Assembly (NCBI GenBank): GCA_020809705.1 | Contig: CP085826.1 | Span: forward strand, 248,001-312,000 | Reading direction: 5' to 3' | Origin: Calonectria ilicicola | Lineage: Eukaryota; Ascomycota; Sordariomycetes; Hypocreales; Nectriaceae | Length of the DNA: 64,000 nucleotides | Shown: positions 9,916 through 20,759 of the stretch, piece by piece | Position numbering within the stretch: position 1 is the stretch's first letter | Layout: each line of letters opens with the position of its first letter | Notes under the pieces: model-generated | The model's input: the letters and a program-made list of their open reading frames with translations, nothing else | Databases searched by the model: none | Told to the model about the DNA's origin: nothing | Made by a program: the position numbers and the translations under genes

Positions 9916-10809
9916 TCACTCTGAGTTACTAGAGAACAATCTGACAGAATCTGACCCGAAAGTTTCGTCAGCGCTCTCAGTGTTAAAAAAGTTGCCACCT
10001 TGCATTTCAAGAAAATAAAGTTTGTTATTGGTCCCCTCCGTGACACACTGAAGTTCGCCACTAGTACAATGCGTACAAAGGGCATATTTGAGACCAGCCA
10101 TGCTTGCTACAGGCCAAAAGGTCATGTAATAATTAGAGAAGCCTGGATTAACTCCAAGCCAAAGAGTGGACCCGGAGCTGGTAGTCAAATAAAATCGCCC
10201 AGTAGGATCAACTTTAAAAGTGACAGGAACATTTCCCTGCGATAAAGTGGTCTTTAATCCGCAGGAACCATCAGTGCCTGGACTAGCAACATAGGCCGGT
10301 ACATTATCCCCGCTGGTGGTTACCCCCCTCAGCTTAGTCCACTGAGTCTGTAGAGAAGGCGTGCAAACTGCCGACAGAACTTGAGTCTCGGGTGTGGATG
10401 TGGGAGTATCGGTTATGCTCTCTGTCGATGAAACAGATGTGGTAATGGTTGAGAGGGTAGGTTCGGAATTGGTGGTGGGCTCCAGGATGGACGTAGTGGT
10501 GGCTGAGAGAGTAACCAGGGACTCTGTTCCAGAAAGTGATTGTTCAGTTGTGGAAGAAGCACTGGACAAAATGTCATCGGAGAAGGTCGATGCGGTGCTG
10601 GAAAATTCCGCGCTGGATATTGCTGATGCAGTTAAAGTAGACGCCGTACCCAGCGAGCTTTCGACTGCAGAGGAAACCGTACTGACAGCATCTTCGTTTA
10701 GTACAGTCGTGGCTGTGGTGATCGTACTGGACCGGAGCTGGCATCGTCCGGCAGAGGTGAGCTGGACGAAAAGCAAGCTGCACGCGATCGGCGACAGTTG
10801 GAGATGCAT
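9916..10809 (-). CDS. Secreted Ser/Thr-rich mucin-like protein
   Basis: This is a single-exon 297-residue protein. Residues 1-20 (MHLQLSPIACSLLFVQLTSA) form a clear signal peptide. Residues about 25-140 are very rich in Ser and Thr and probably heavily O-mannosylated. The last 150 residues are a compact Cys-containing domain (VCTPSLQTQW, GSCGLKTTL, DPTGRFYLTTSSGSTLWLG, YALCTHCTSGELQC), likely beta-rich, with about six cysteines that could pair. It has no GPI-anchor tail. The layout, a mucin-type stalk followed by a globular domain, is common among fungal wall or secreted proteins. I do not recognise the family, and a role at the cell surface is inferred only from the leader and composition. 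Confidence 0.72.
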   Translation of the reverse strand: MHLQLSPIACSLLFVQLTSAGRCQLRSSTITTATTVLNEDAVSTVSSAVESSLGTASTLTASAISSAEFSSTASTFSDDILSSASSTTEQSLSGTESLVTLSATTTSILEPTTNSEPTLSTITTSVSSTESITDTPTSTPETQVLSAVCTPSLQTQWTKLRGVTTSGDNVPAYVASPGTDGSCGLKTTLSQGNVPVTFKVDPTGRFYLTTSSGSTLWLGVNPGFSNYYMTFWPVASMAGLKYALCTHCTSGELQCVTEGTNNKLYFLEMQGGNFFNTESADETFGSDSVRLFSSNSE

Positions 10810-13356
10810 CTCAATGCTTTAACAAAAGGAGCGGCGTTATGAAAAAATAAAATAAAAATTGAAAAAAAAGTAGAAAAGAAGGAATTAACATGATCTTCAG
10901 GAATGCGCAACCGTGACAGTAGGGCAAATTAATGGTTCCAAGCCATGCGATGCCACCAAACCCCTGGTGGTCCAAATGCTCCATACCCTAACTGAGATTG
11001 ACGACTCATATTTTTGGAATCCTGAGATCATCACTGGTTCCCAAACCAACCGCTCTGCCGTGGCTGAACCCGACCGTTGATGTGGCGTGGACTATTGGCT
11101 TAGTGAGAGCAAAGCAAATTAAGCTAAATCCATCCCACGTGTGTTGCGATTGAGAGAGATTCCAGCATAAGACGTCTAGCAAACTAAACAAATACGAAAG
11201 AGAAAATGGACTCGGCAATCAATCAAACTGGTGACACTGTCTGAATTAGAAAATGTAGACCTCTTCGAAAGAACCATCGATCGTGGAACATTGGCTCCAT
11301 CATCATCCCCGAACTGACACTTGACTCAGAAGTGTAAAGTCGGAAATTCGACATTTGTGGGGAACACTGTCTTACCGGAGCTAGATATCGCTGGTAGTCT
11401 TAAATTCTCCTTATTTAGTGCCACTTGAATCTTTGGCCAGCCGTCGGTCGTTCAAGCTTGAGTTTAGGAGCGTCTCATTGACTTCAGTTGCGCGCTAGGC
11501 TTTGTCTGTGGGTTCGATAGGAGGATTCACATTGGACAATTGATATAACTACGTGTGGGGAGCTTATGATATGCTTATATATAGTAGTGATCCTGTCATT
11601 GAGAGGCAGCTCCAGCTCGATCACCCAAGTAAGAAACAAAGGATTATAACCAAAATACTAACTCGGCAGCTTGTACCCTTGCGGCAAGCTTGTTATATAA
11701 TGTACGTAGCTATCATGATTACTTCGCCATCACAAAATGTTCTAATCAGCTTGCAGTCTCTTCAGGTGCGTCTCAGCTCACCACCAGTCCTATGTTTGAG
11801 GGACAAATCCCAAGGCGAGTTTTATTATAAATAGAAACGCTGTATTTTTTGACCTCTATGCGTTCAAAAAGAAATATGAATAATCAACTTCTAATGTTTT
11901 ATCCATCACATTTCTACTAAAAGTTTTAACTCAGTCCTTTTTTATAACCTACTAACATCTACTATGATATTCAATGATCACAAAACCTTTGCCATCACCG
12001 TAATTATTCCCCCAAATGCGTTGAAAATCTGACGAAGATGTTGCCATATGCCTGTGCGCAAGGAGATCCCCTAGCTGGCCAATCCAACCAACCAAACTAG
12101 TCAAGATCAATATAATCTCTTTGTTCTAGCCTGGGAGAAATTCATGATTGGAGGGCTAGGAAGATTCAACCCGAAATTATTGGTTACATTAGGAACTAAG
12201 ATAACCTCCAACAAGAATAAGAAGACAAGGATAGTATTCCTAGGTGAGAGAATTAATGTCAGGTCGAACCAGTAGGATTGAGTGAGATCCAGGGTTCAGG
12301 CGCTAAGCTAGAACGACTGACCGGTCCTGCACCTTGGTGATCGCTGCACGGGTAGTAGGCGCCAACAGGCAAAGTTTCCAGGGCAAGCCATTTACCATGT
12401 TATTATAGGATAAATGAGTGGGGAGGCATCTTGGTCACTGTTAAAATGGGCGGGTTGCGTGCTCTAGAATGCGAATTGAATGAACCATAAAGGATAGAGA
12501 CTGCGTGCAGGAGGGTGGCGCTCTAGCAGAGTCTAACGCCCAAACTTGGGTGATGCCGGCTTGAGTTTTGGCCTCGACTTAATTCATCAATTGAGCACTG
12601 GTTATTTTCAGCGCTCCAATTTAGGCGCTTGACAATGTGGGGGGCAGCAGTGGACTTGCACAGGTTTACACAGAGTCCAGTGGGCGTTGATTCAGCGACG
12701 GGATTTGATATCTCGTATCTCTTAATATTGCTGCTATATATTTCGCGTTCTAATAGCTAGTGGCAAAGGTAATACAACGCCTCAGTAAGCTTTTGGGTCG
12801 AATGCAGGCCGTCATAGCCGTGCCGAATTAACCATTTAGTCAGATGTCAGATTCAGTGAGGCTTTTTCTTTCTGGCCAATTCCCCCTCTTTTGGTGCTTT
12901 CTGGGCCCTTGTGATTGCTGATATTACAAGTCAGATGGCCCCATCAGCTCTCTTGGCAGCCCGCTTGGCAACTAATAGTCTTTGGCTGGCAAGGTAACAA
13001 AATGCATCCTGTTGAGGACTTCGGTGCCTAGTACCCCGCACCGTCTGTTAGAACTTTGGCACGACTTGTCAGCCTGCAGTCAGAGTAGTGCCAAATGCCC
13101 AATCAATTTTTGACGCGTCGTGCGGCTGAAACTACAAGGAGGCCAAATCAGTCCAGACCCTGCGCCAGGAAGCCTCCTGGCCCCCAACTGCAAGAGACGC
13201 ATGTGATGACAGTACTGGGCGACTGCAATCCTCCATCAGCTATTTAACCAACCGTAGATCCTCTCAGCCTTCTCCTTTTCGCCCCCAAGCCGTCTATTGC
13301 TGTGAATTCAAGTCTCTCTTTCTCGCTGTCACTTTGAGACAGCAGCAGCAGCAGCC
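10810..13356. other. Large intergenic region (2.5 kb)
   Basis: No gene is supported on either strand. The right part (about 12.8-13.35 kb) is the promoter side of the calpain-like gene and ends in a pyrimidine-rich leader and a CAG run just before its ATG. I see no transposon ends or RNA gene. Confidence 0.5.
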
Positions 13357-15927
13357 ATGGCGACCCCCGCACCCACCACCAAGCCCAAGAAGGACCCCAA
13401 GAAGACCCCGCAGGAGCTGCTGGGCGACTTTTGGGAGAAGTTCGTCACCAAGAGCCCGGGCAAGATCACATCCATTTTCCCCAAGAACCTCTACGCCCAA
13501 TTGCTTCCACCACTGTTCCCCCAGGGCGTGGCAACCACCAGCAACGCTGCTGAAAGCTACGAGGCTGCCGCCAAGGAGTGCAGAGAGAAGGTCAAGCGCA
13601 TTGTGCGCGAGTGCAATCGCACCAACGAAAAGTTTACTGACCCGGACTTTGATCTTGAGGGCGACAAAAACTACGGCCTGGGCAATTGCCTCGAGGGCCT
13701 TGACCGCTATGACAGTGGCGCTAGCGATGCGGGCGCAGCCTCGACTGAGCAGCCAAGCACAAGCTCTTGGGAGTTGAAGGATGCGTTGGCAGCTATGATC
13801 GGAAGCCGGGTCATTGGCGCTGACGGAAAGATCCCCATGGACATCCAAATGCTGCAAAACTTTATCGGCTCTGATGCTGAGGCTGATCAGCCATCTGGAG
13901 GAAGTGGTGACGACGTATGGTTTCCTGGCTCTGTCCACCGCCTTGACTGGATTTTTGAGAACCCATCCTTTGTTGTTGATGGGTACTCGAGCTCCGATAT
14001 CAAACAGGGTGCCAATGGTGATTGCTGGTGGCTAGCTGCCGTCGCTACAATCTGCAGCCGCAAGGATTTAATGGACAAGGTTTGCGTCGCTCGTGACGAG
14101 GAGTGTGGTGTGTACGGCTTCGTCTTTTTCCGCGATGGCGACTGGGTTTCCACAGTTGTGGACGACAATCTGTACCTCAACCACGAAGACTTTGATTACT
14201 ACGGAGATCGATATGACGCTACGGGCAAGAAAGCCCGCGAGTACAGGAAGCGCTACCAAACTGGCTCCGAGGCCCTCAACTTTGCCAGATGTGAGGACCC
14301 CAACGAGACCTGGTTGCCCCTCTTGGAAAAGGCGTATGCAAAGGTTCACGGTGATTATCAGGCCATTTCCGGCGGTTGGTCTGGTGAAGGTGTCGAGGAT
14401 ATGACTGGCGGCGTAACAACTACTGTTGTTACCAACAGGGTCCTCAAAAAGGACAAGCTGTGGAAGGAGCTGGTAAACGCCAACGGCGACTTTGTCTTTG
14501 CTGCTTCCGCAATTGGAACCGGTTGGGACTGGAAGAAGGGCGGCTTAGCACTCCAGCACGCATACTCTATCCTCCAGGCTACGGAAGCCGTCGGCGAGAA
14601 CGGCGAAAAGATTCGCCTAGTTCAGATTCGGTAAGTGGACGCATTTATCATGGCATGTACGACAAGGCTGACTGTATCATTGTAGAAACCCATGGGGAGA
14701 ACGTGCCTGGAACGGTATTGGCGAGTGGAATGGCCCTTGGAGTGACGGCTCGAAGGAGTGGACTCCCTACTGGATGAAGAAGCTCAACCACACTTTTGGA
14801 GATGACGGTGTCTTCTGGATGACATACCAAGACATGCTTGAGACCTTCCTTTTCCTACACCGAACCCGACTTTTTGACGACTCATGGACCGTTATCCAGC
14901 GATGGACCAATGTCAACATTGCTTGGGTGACTGGCTATCTCAAGACCAAGTTTATCGTAGAGCTCAAGAAGGGTGGCAGTGTTGTTGTTGTGCTCTCTCA
15001 GGTGCGTCCTAGACCTTTCGAATTTCTATCTTGTTGTCATTTACTAACCTTCTGCAGCTCGATGAACGTTACTTTACAGGCCTTGAGGGCCAGTACAAAT
15101 TTGAGCTGCACTTCATTGTTCGCGATGTCGGTGCTAAGCCGGGTGATTATCACGTTCGTGTTCGACCAGCTCATGCCTGGGAGAGCAGATCTGTGAGTGC
15201 TGAGCTTGACCTGGAAGCCGGCACCTACGAGGTTTTGCCCAAGATCGTGGCCACCAGGAACAACGATAAGAAATTGGTCGAGGACGTTGTCCTTAACGTG
15301 GTCGAGAAGAACCCACAGAAGTTGAGACAGGTCGGCCTCAGCTACGACTTGGCTCATGCCAAGGGTGGCATCCCGATCGGCTTTAAGTCCGAGGAGGAGA
15401 AGAAAAAGAATAAGAAGAAGAAGAAGGGTTCAAAGGAGGCCAAGAAGGATGAGAAGAAGGACGATGAAAAGAAGGAGGAGAAGAAGGAGGAGAAGGAAGA
15501 GAAGAAGGAAGAGAAGAAGGAAGAGAAGAAGGAGGAAGAAACCAAATCTGAAGAAAAGAAGGACGAAAAGAAAGAAGAAGAGAAGAAGGAGGAGGAGAAG
15601 AAGGAGGAAGAGGGAGGAAAGGCCGATGAGAAAAAGGAGGAGACCAAAGACGAAAAGAAGGAAGAGGCCAAGGACGAGAAGAAGGACGACAAGAAAGAGG
15701 AGGAGAAGAAGGATGATGAGAAGGAAGACGACGACGAGGACGAAGAGGAAGAAACCGCAGAGGAAGATGAAAGTGCTCCTAAGCCATGGAACGCCATCTG
15801 CGTTGTCGGCTTGCGAGTTTATGCAAAGGACCCCCAGGCCACTATCAGACTCGTCGAGCCAAAGGATGCTGAAGAAGCCTCGCTCCTGGACCCTGACGGA
15901 GCCACGCCTGCTGGAGCGACTGTGTAA
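13357..15927 (+). CDS. Calpain-like cysteine protease with Lys/Glu-rich tail (three exons)
   Basis: The predicted protein has about 819 residues. Exons are 13357-14630, 14686-15001 and 15058-15927, with introns GTAAGT...TTGTAG and GTGCGT...CTGCAG. The papain-fold triad of the calpain family is complete: Cys near residue 223 (ANGDCWWLAAVA), His near 401 (ALQHAYSILQ) and Asn near 426 (NPWGERAWNG). A calpain-type C2-like beta domain follows (LDERYFTGLEGQYKFELHF). Then comes about 130 residues of almost pure Lys/Glu/Asp and a conserved-looking end (APKPWNAICVVGLRVYAKDP). Calpains are regulated intracellular proteases. No EF-hand or MIT domain is visible, so Ca2+ control through a penta-EF module is not supported. 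The acidic/basic tail may be a binding or localisation segment. Confidence 0.9.
15390..15770 (+). repeat. Purine-rich low-complexity coding tract
   Basis: This is nearly uninterrupted AAG/GAG/GAA codons inside the last exon of the calpain-like gene, encoding a Lys/Glu/Asp tract. The purine strand bias is extreme. Both other frames on each strand stay open across it, which explains several false long frames. Such tracts vary in length between strains. Confidence 0.9.
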
Positions 15928-17301
15928 GGGAATGGGGTGTTGTTTAACGACCAACTTATAATTTATGTGTCATGGCTAGTTGAACTCTAGGTTACGAGCC
16001 ATTCAGGAGGCTCCTCAATATTTTTTTACAATATTTCACTTTATCTACTCCTACTATTCTGCTTTCAAAGAATTCCATGAGTAAAAATTTTTCCCAAACC
16101 TACTTTAACTAATTCCATTCATTCTGAAACAAAGTACAACCATGTTATTTCTAACAAAGGCATTGATGACAACCTAGGGTCATGCATTTGTGTAGTGGAT
16201 TTGCTGTGGTCTCACCCCCTCCATCACACAACAAGGTCGAGTGACCCACTACAAGGACAAGGACAGGGTAGGGACACATATAAGCGGTCGGGCCACAGCA
16301 TTCAATCAGGGAAAACGGTGAAGGGTTCAGAAACAAGTTTTTCTATTCTCCCAAATTCTAAACTCCAGTTATTTACTGTCCTTATACCCTACCATGTCTC
16401 CGAGCGCGGCGCATCAATCATGTCGAAAATCCTGACTCGAGCCATGCATGCCATGCTTTTTGCCGATTGGCTCACGGCCCAATGATGCCGCGTGTTCCGG
16501 TGAGCGATCGCCAGCAGAGTGAGTAACTAAAGTGAAGTAGATGAGGCCAAACAGTGTGGCTATGTAGGTGATGGATAAAAAGCAAAAAAAAAACCATAAA
16601 AAGGGAAAAAATCACACAGTGAAGCGGGAAATGGAGAACTGGTGGTCGCTGTTATTGCTCAACATACAGCTTGGTCGGGAGAGCAGCTATCAATCAGCTG
16701 GACTTGGCAGAGCAGACAGAAGACATTGGGAATCAAGACACGCAAAGTGATCTACGGAGTTAACCTAGACACGGCAGGGCACGTCCTCTGCCAAGCACTT
16801 AACGCGCAACACGCTAATTCCCGCGCGGTGAGGCGACTGGCAGCGGGCAGGCAGTGAGCTGTATCATGCGTGTTTCAGGCACAATGCTGGGCCAGCATTG
16901 CTTATGCAAAATCTTACGTTAGGGTTCTTGGGAAGCGATCAATCGCTTTGTGCCAGAGCGAGTGGCTCATGCACCTACGTTGGCACTACTCTGCCGGCCA
17001 ACAATTGATGTGCTGTCCAGGCCCACTTGCACACGGGACCGTATGCGCCCGTCTCGATTGGGTACCGTCGTGAGGCGATCTAGAATGATTGGCGGTGCCG
17101 GCCCGTGAGGCCGGAGGTCCGCTGTAAGCCACCGTTTTCCATCCCAACTTTGTGCCCGATTGATTCACCTCGTGCGTGTGCCAGCAGATGGATATGAATA
17201 ACAGCAATGCCATGCCATGCGACGAGTCTTGTCTGTTCTTCACCGCAAACACAATTCACACACACAGAGAGGCAGAGACAAGCACACACATCGCCGCCAA
17301 C
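15928..17301. other. Intergenic region
   Basis: It contains the 3' end of the calpain-like gene and the promoter of the next gene. A CA-rich leader lies at about 17250-17300, directly before the next start. No gene or repeat is recognised. Confidence 0.5.
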
Positions 17302-18520
17302 ATGGAGACAACACTCACTCCCCGCCAACGCGTCTACCTCTCCTCCCGGGCCATCTTCGGCGGGCACAATGCCCAGGTGCGCAAGCGCAAGCAGATCCTC
17401 GACATTATCCACAACTACCGCGGCACACTGGGTCCATTGCTTTCGGAGCTCGGGGAGGAAGACTTGGCGCGAATCATCCGAAAGCTCCTTGATGCCCAGG
17501 TTTATTCGTCGCCACTCAAGGCCAAGGCCATGTTCCCAGAGCTGTTTGAGCCTTCACCACGGGATACAGACCGCGAAGCATGCGAGATGCAGGCTGCACG
17601 AATTGCGCAAGACGTCTTGGAGGAAATTCAGTCTGGAAACGGGGACGACATCACGCTAACAGGCGACATTATGGTGGACCGTGGAACCAGTAAGTCCACA
17701 ACCTGCGTTGTCAATTTGCGGCTAACAACCCATGACAGGCCCTGGAATGCCACCAGCATCTGGCTCACAAATGACCATGCCGTCCCTGTATCCATCATAT
17801 GTGCCATATGGGTCCCAGCATCTCGTCATTAAAACCGCCCAAGATATTCTTGAAGAGGCCTGTTACGATTTTGCCCAAAAGTGGTTGCCAAATGTCGTCG
17901 AGCACTACGGATGGGACTGCGCGGCCGCTGTCGAACTCCCCACTTGGACCACTATTTTCACCCGATGCGCAGAAAAGCTGCCAGCCCACGCGCTAGACTT
18001 GAGCGGCAACATGACGCTAAAGCAATTATTCTATAACACACACAGGCTTCGACACGCAGCCGTTCACCGTGTGCCAACAACAGCCCGGGGAATCAGCATG
18101 CTGCTTCAGCACGCAATCGAGCTGGCCCAAGTCCTCCAAGACCATAAGCGCGCATCCCAGATTGAAGCCCTCAAGGTGGATGTCGATGAAAAAGTCAAGG
18201 CCATGGAGCTCACCAAAAACTTCCTGGAGAGCAGCACAAGTGTGGGACTCGAGTCTATCAGGCGGCAGAGGGAGGAGCTGGACAGAAAAGAGCGCGAATT
18301 GATTACCAACATGATCAGAATCGACCGAGAAAACAAGATGCTCATCGGAAGACTCTTGATGGAATCTGTACGGCGCGCCCTCACACCAACCATCGAGCTC
18401 TCATATAACCGCTCAGCGCCGGGTTCCTGGGACACCTGGGAAAGCGAGTCGGAGGAGGACGTGCCTGAACGAGTTCAGACCAAGGACAAAGGTGCCCAAG
18501 TTGTTTGCGAAATCGCCTAA
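17302..18520 (+). CDS. Fungal coiled-coil protein of unknown function (two exons)
   Basis: The predicted protein has about 389 residues. Exon 1 is 17302-17689 and exon 2 is 17739-18520, joined in phase 1 across a GTAAGT...TGACAG intron. The N-terminus (TPRQRVYLSSRAIFGGHN) and the segment RLRHAAVHRV recall a large family of filamentous-fungal proteins. Members are often labelled by homology with ubiquinol-cytochrome c reductase; I consider that label unsupported here, because there is no haem motif and no membrane segment. Residues about 260-350 are strongly coiled-coil (IEALKVDVDEKVKAMELTKN, RRQREELDRKERELI), and the C-terminus is acidic. An ATG at 17176 in the same frame would add 42 unconvincing residues, so 17302 is preferred. 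Function is unknown. Confidence 0.7.
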
Positions 18521-19048
18521 AGGGTTCCACATGCTAATGGTTCAAAGTAATCTTTCTGAACTTTCTCAAATGCTTACGTAGGAAACTGCTGGGATACTAG
18601 ACATCTTTTACGGCCGGATATAAAATGATTTTACCTAGACTATGGGAACAGTCTTAGCTAGGATTTGATGATAGATTATGATTTAGACACATTTTTTTCA
18701 TTTGTTATTACAAGCAGGCTAGCATTGTACAATTTGGGACAAATACAGTAATTTTCATTAGAAGAGGTTTTGAGATTGATGGAATCATACCGACGAAGCT
18801 ACATATGATGTAGACATGGGAATTTAGAATCTATATTGGCCAAGACAAGGATAGCTCCCAGTTTTAGACAACGAGTTGTTCCTCAAACCCAAACAGCCCC
18901 TTTGTTTTTAATCTCTTAAATCTTGAACCGGTTTAGGCTAACAGGAAAGTTTGACACCTGCTCACTTGATTCGGCTGATCGCGCGACCTGGGCGAGCTGT
19001 ATCACGGTTAATACATAAGTGGCCCGCTAAAAGGCTAGACATCAAGAT
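18521..19048. other. Intergenic, convergent 3' ends
   Basis: AT-rich spacer between the coiled-coil gene and the minus-strand PARP-like gene. Nothing else is recognised. Confidence 0.5.
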
Positions 19049-19865
19049 TTAATTAATAGACTGCCAACCTTCTCGAGTGTACATGATTACCCCAATAGGA
19101 ATAATTGCATCATCCCGATAAACTATGACTTCTGGGAAATTAACCTCGCCTCCTTGAGCTATAGTGACCGCTTCGACCTATTCATAAATGATTAACAGAA
19201 CTGCCCATTGAGCAATGGTTAAATTACTGACGCAATTGAACCCTGAACCAGGCTCGAGTAATTTGCTGTCAGCCTGAACAACATATTGTGGCCAAGTACA
19301 AATAACTCTACAAATAAGCATAGCGTGCAGATGCGAGCGTACATGGTGATTTTTGACATAGTTATCGGCTTCTACAATAACTCAACCCCAAGAACTACCG
19401 CAGATTAGACTTGTAACTTACTGGAAGAAATAGGTGTGGTGTAAATTCCGGGACCAAACATGGAACTGGGAGCTTATCCATGTAAACACTTGAGCTAACC
19501 GAGGCGAATAGGCATATTGTGGCTTACAGGAGTATTTGACTTTGAAGGATACCCGAAGAATGCAACAAAGCTTGCAGTCTTTACTATTGCACATCTTGAC
19601 CTCTTCGCCATAGTCCCCAACCGTGCAGGCCCTTTGAGTGCCATGAAACATCGTTCGAAACTTTCGACCATTCTCAGACCTATTTGAGGGATTAGGCTTA
19701 GAGCGAAAAGCCCGAATGCATTGGAAACCTACAAGTATTTGTCAAACCGAATTCCGCGGTTTGATGAACGCAGTTGGTCAGGATCAGCAATATAGATGTC
19801 CTTGATTGCTGCAGTCTTTTGTGGGTGTTGCCATGCACCTAGAAACTTCTTTTTATCTAGATTGG
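19049..19865 (-). CDS. PARP-like ADP-ribosyltransferase-fold protein (partial model, five exons)
   Basis: Five small exons join in phase: 19865-19770, 19728-19528, 19472-19422, 19371-19232 and 19177-19049. The reading matches a fungal family with a PARP-type catalytic fold. KFLGAWQHPQK precedes the core. Then comes FRTMFHGTQRACTVGD (the His of the nicotinamide-pocket HG(T) motif), a Cys-rich MCNSKDCKLCCILRVSF, the FGPGIYTTPISSKADNY strand (the GxGIYT...SKA motif of PARPs) and a C-terminal NFPEVIVYRDDAIIP strand. The last two joins give PISSKADNY and GFNCVEAV and are convincing. The first intron would be only 41 nt and needs caution. N-terminal exons upstream of 19865 were not resolved. Whether it transfers mono- or poly-ADP-ribose cannot be told. 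It may be intact or decaying. It lies at the edge of the immune-type island. Confidence 0.6.
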
Positions 19866-20759
19866 CTAAGTAAATCTATACACATCAAGCTATTAAAGAT
19901 TGGTGAGAAATACAATATTTATATTGCGGGTCACTCGGGTTTAGGTGGTTAAGTCCCTAAAATTAAAGATAAGGTCAAGAATCAAGGGCGAAATGAACAG
20001 CTGCACATACAACTCCCATAGCGGCAAACTAATTACAAACTTTGGAAATTCGGAATGCTGGAGATGCTTCCGAATGATGCTCTAGCACTTGAAGCTTGAA
20101 CTGAAAGTTTTCGGTTGCGTCAGTTTGGAAGCGGTAACAGCAGGGAACCACGGGTTTAGATTCAGCGATAAACACCCCAGAGACGTAGGCAGCAGTAGAT
20201 TTTACAGGGTACGATATGGAGAAAAGAATATCTCAGATGAGGCAAAAGGCGGATGAGTTGCGCTATGCTGAGATCTGCCTGACCGCGACCCTCGAGTCAA
20301 ACGATGCCACGTATGGTGCGTAATCAGCTGCGGCGGGTTTTTTTTCAGCGGTTGAAACAACTGAGTATGACTCATTGCTGACTGCGGGGTCTGGGCATTC
20401 GTGCCTGGTGCCGACACTTACGCCATGTCCACGACCAGTCAATTATTCGCCAAAGAGAGAACAAACCATTCCTGCTCAGTCGGTCCCCTATGTGGCACCA
20501 AAAATGTTATAATAGCTAAAATATCTAAAGCCATTTCTTTTTTAAGAAAAAAAGAAAACAACCGTTGCAGTACGACATCTTATTGTCCTTAACTGAACGC
20601 ATATATTATTTTATGACCCTGTCTGTGAGCCGAGTTATCATTAGGATAAGGAGGGTTTCATGTATTAACGATATATTGTAGCTCCTTACATTTCGCGGAG
20701 AATAAAGGACCCTGTATGGACTGGTTGATGTAGCCTAGGGACTAACTAAGCCTGGTAGT
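19866..20759. other. Unresolved upstream part of the PARP-like gene and spacer
   Basis: The 5' exons of the PARP-like gene should lie here if it is intact. A possible minus-strand open frame at 20202-20417 has no recognisable content. The 3' part up to 20759 is the downstream side of the AAA+ gene. Confidence 0.4.

Noticed and set aside
11553..11834. 93-residue plus-strand frame
   Set aside because: No domain, no convincing start context and no splice partners in a gene-poor stretch.
15354..15961. Long frames on both strands across the calpain tail
   Set aside because: They are artefacts of the purine-only repeat; only the frame continuing the protease makes sense.
17302..18520. Cytochrome c1 / ubiquinol reductase annotation often given to this family
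   Set aside because: No CxxCH haem motif, no membrane anchor; the protein is a soluble coiled coil.
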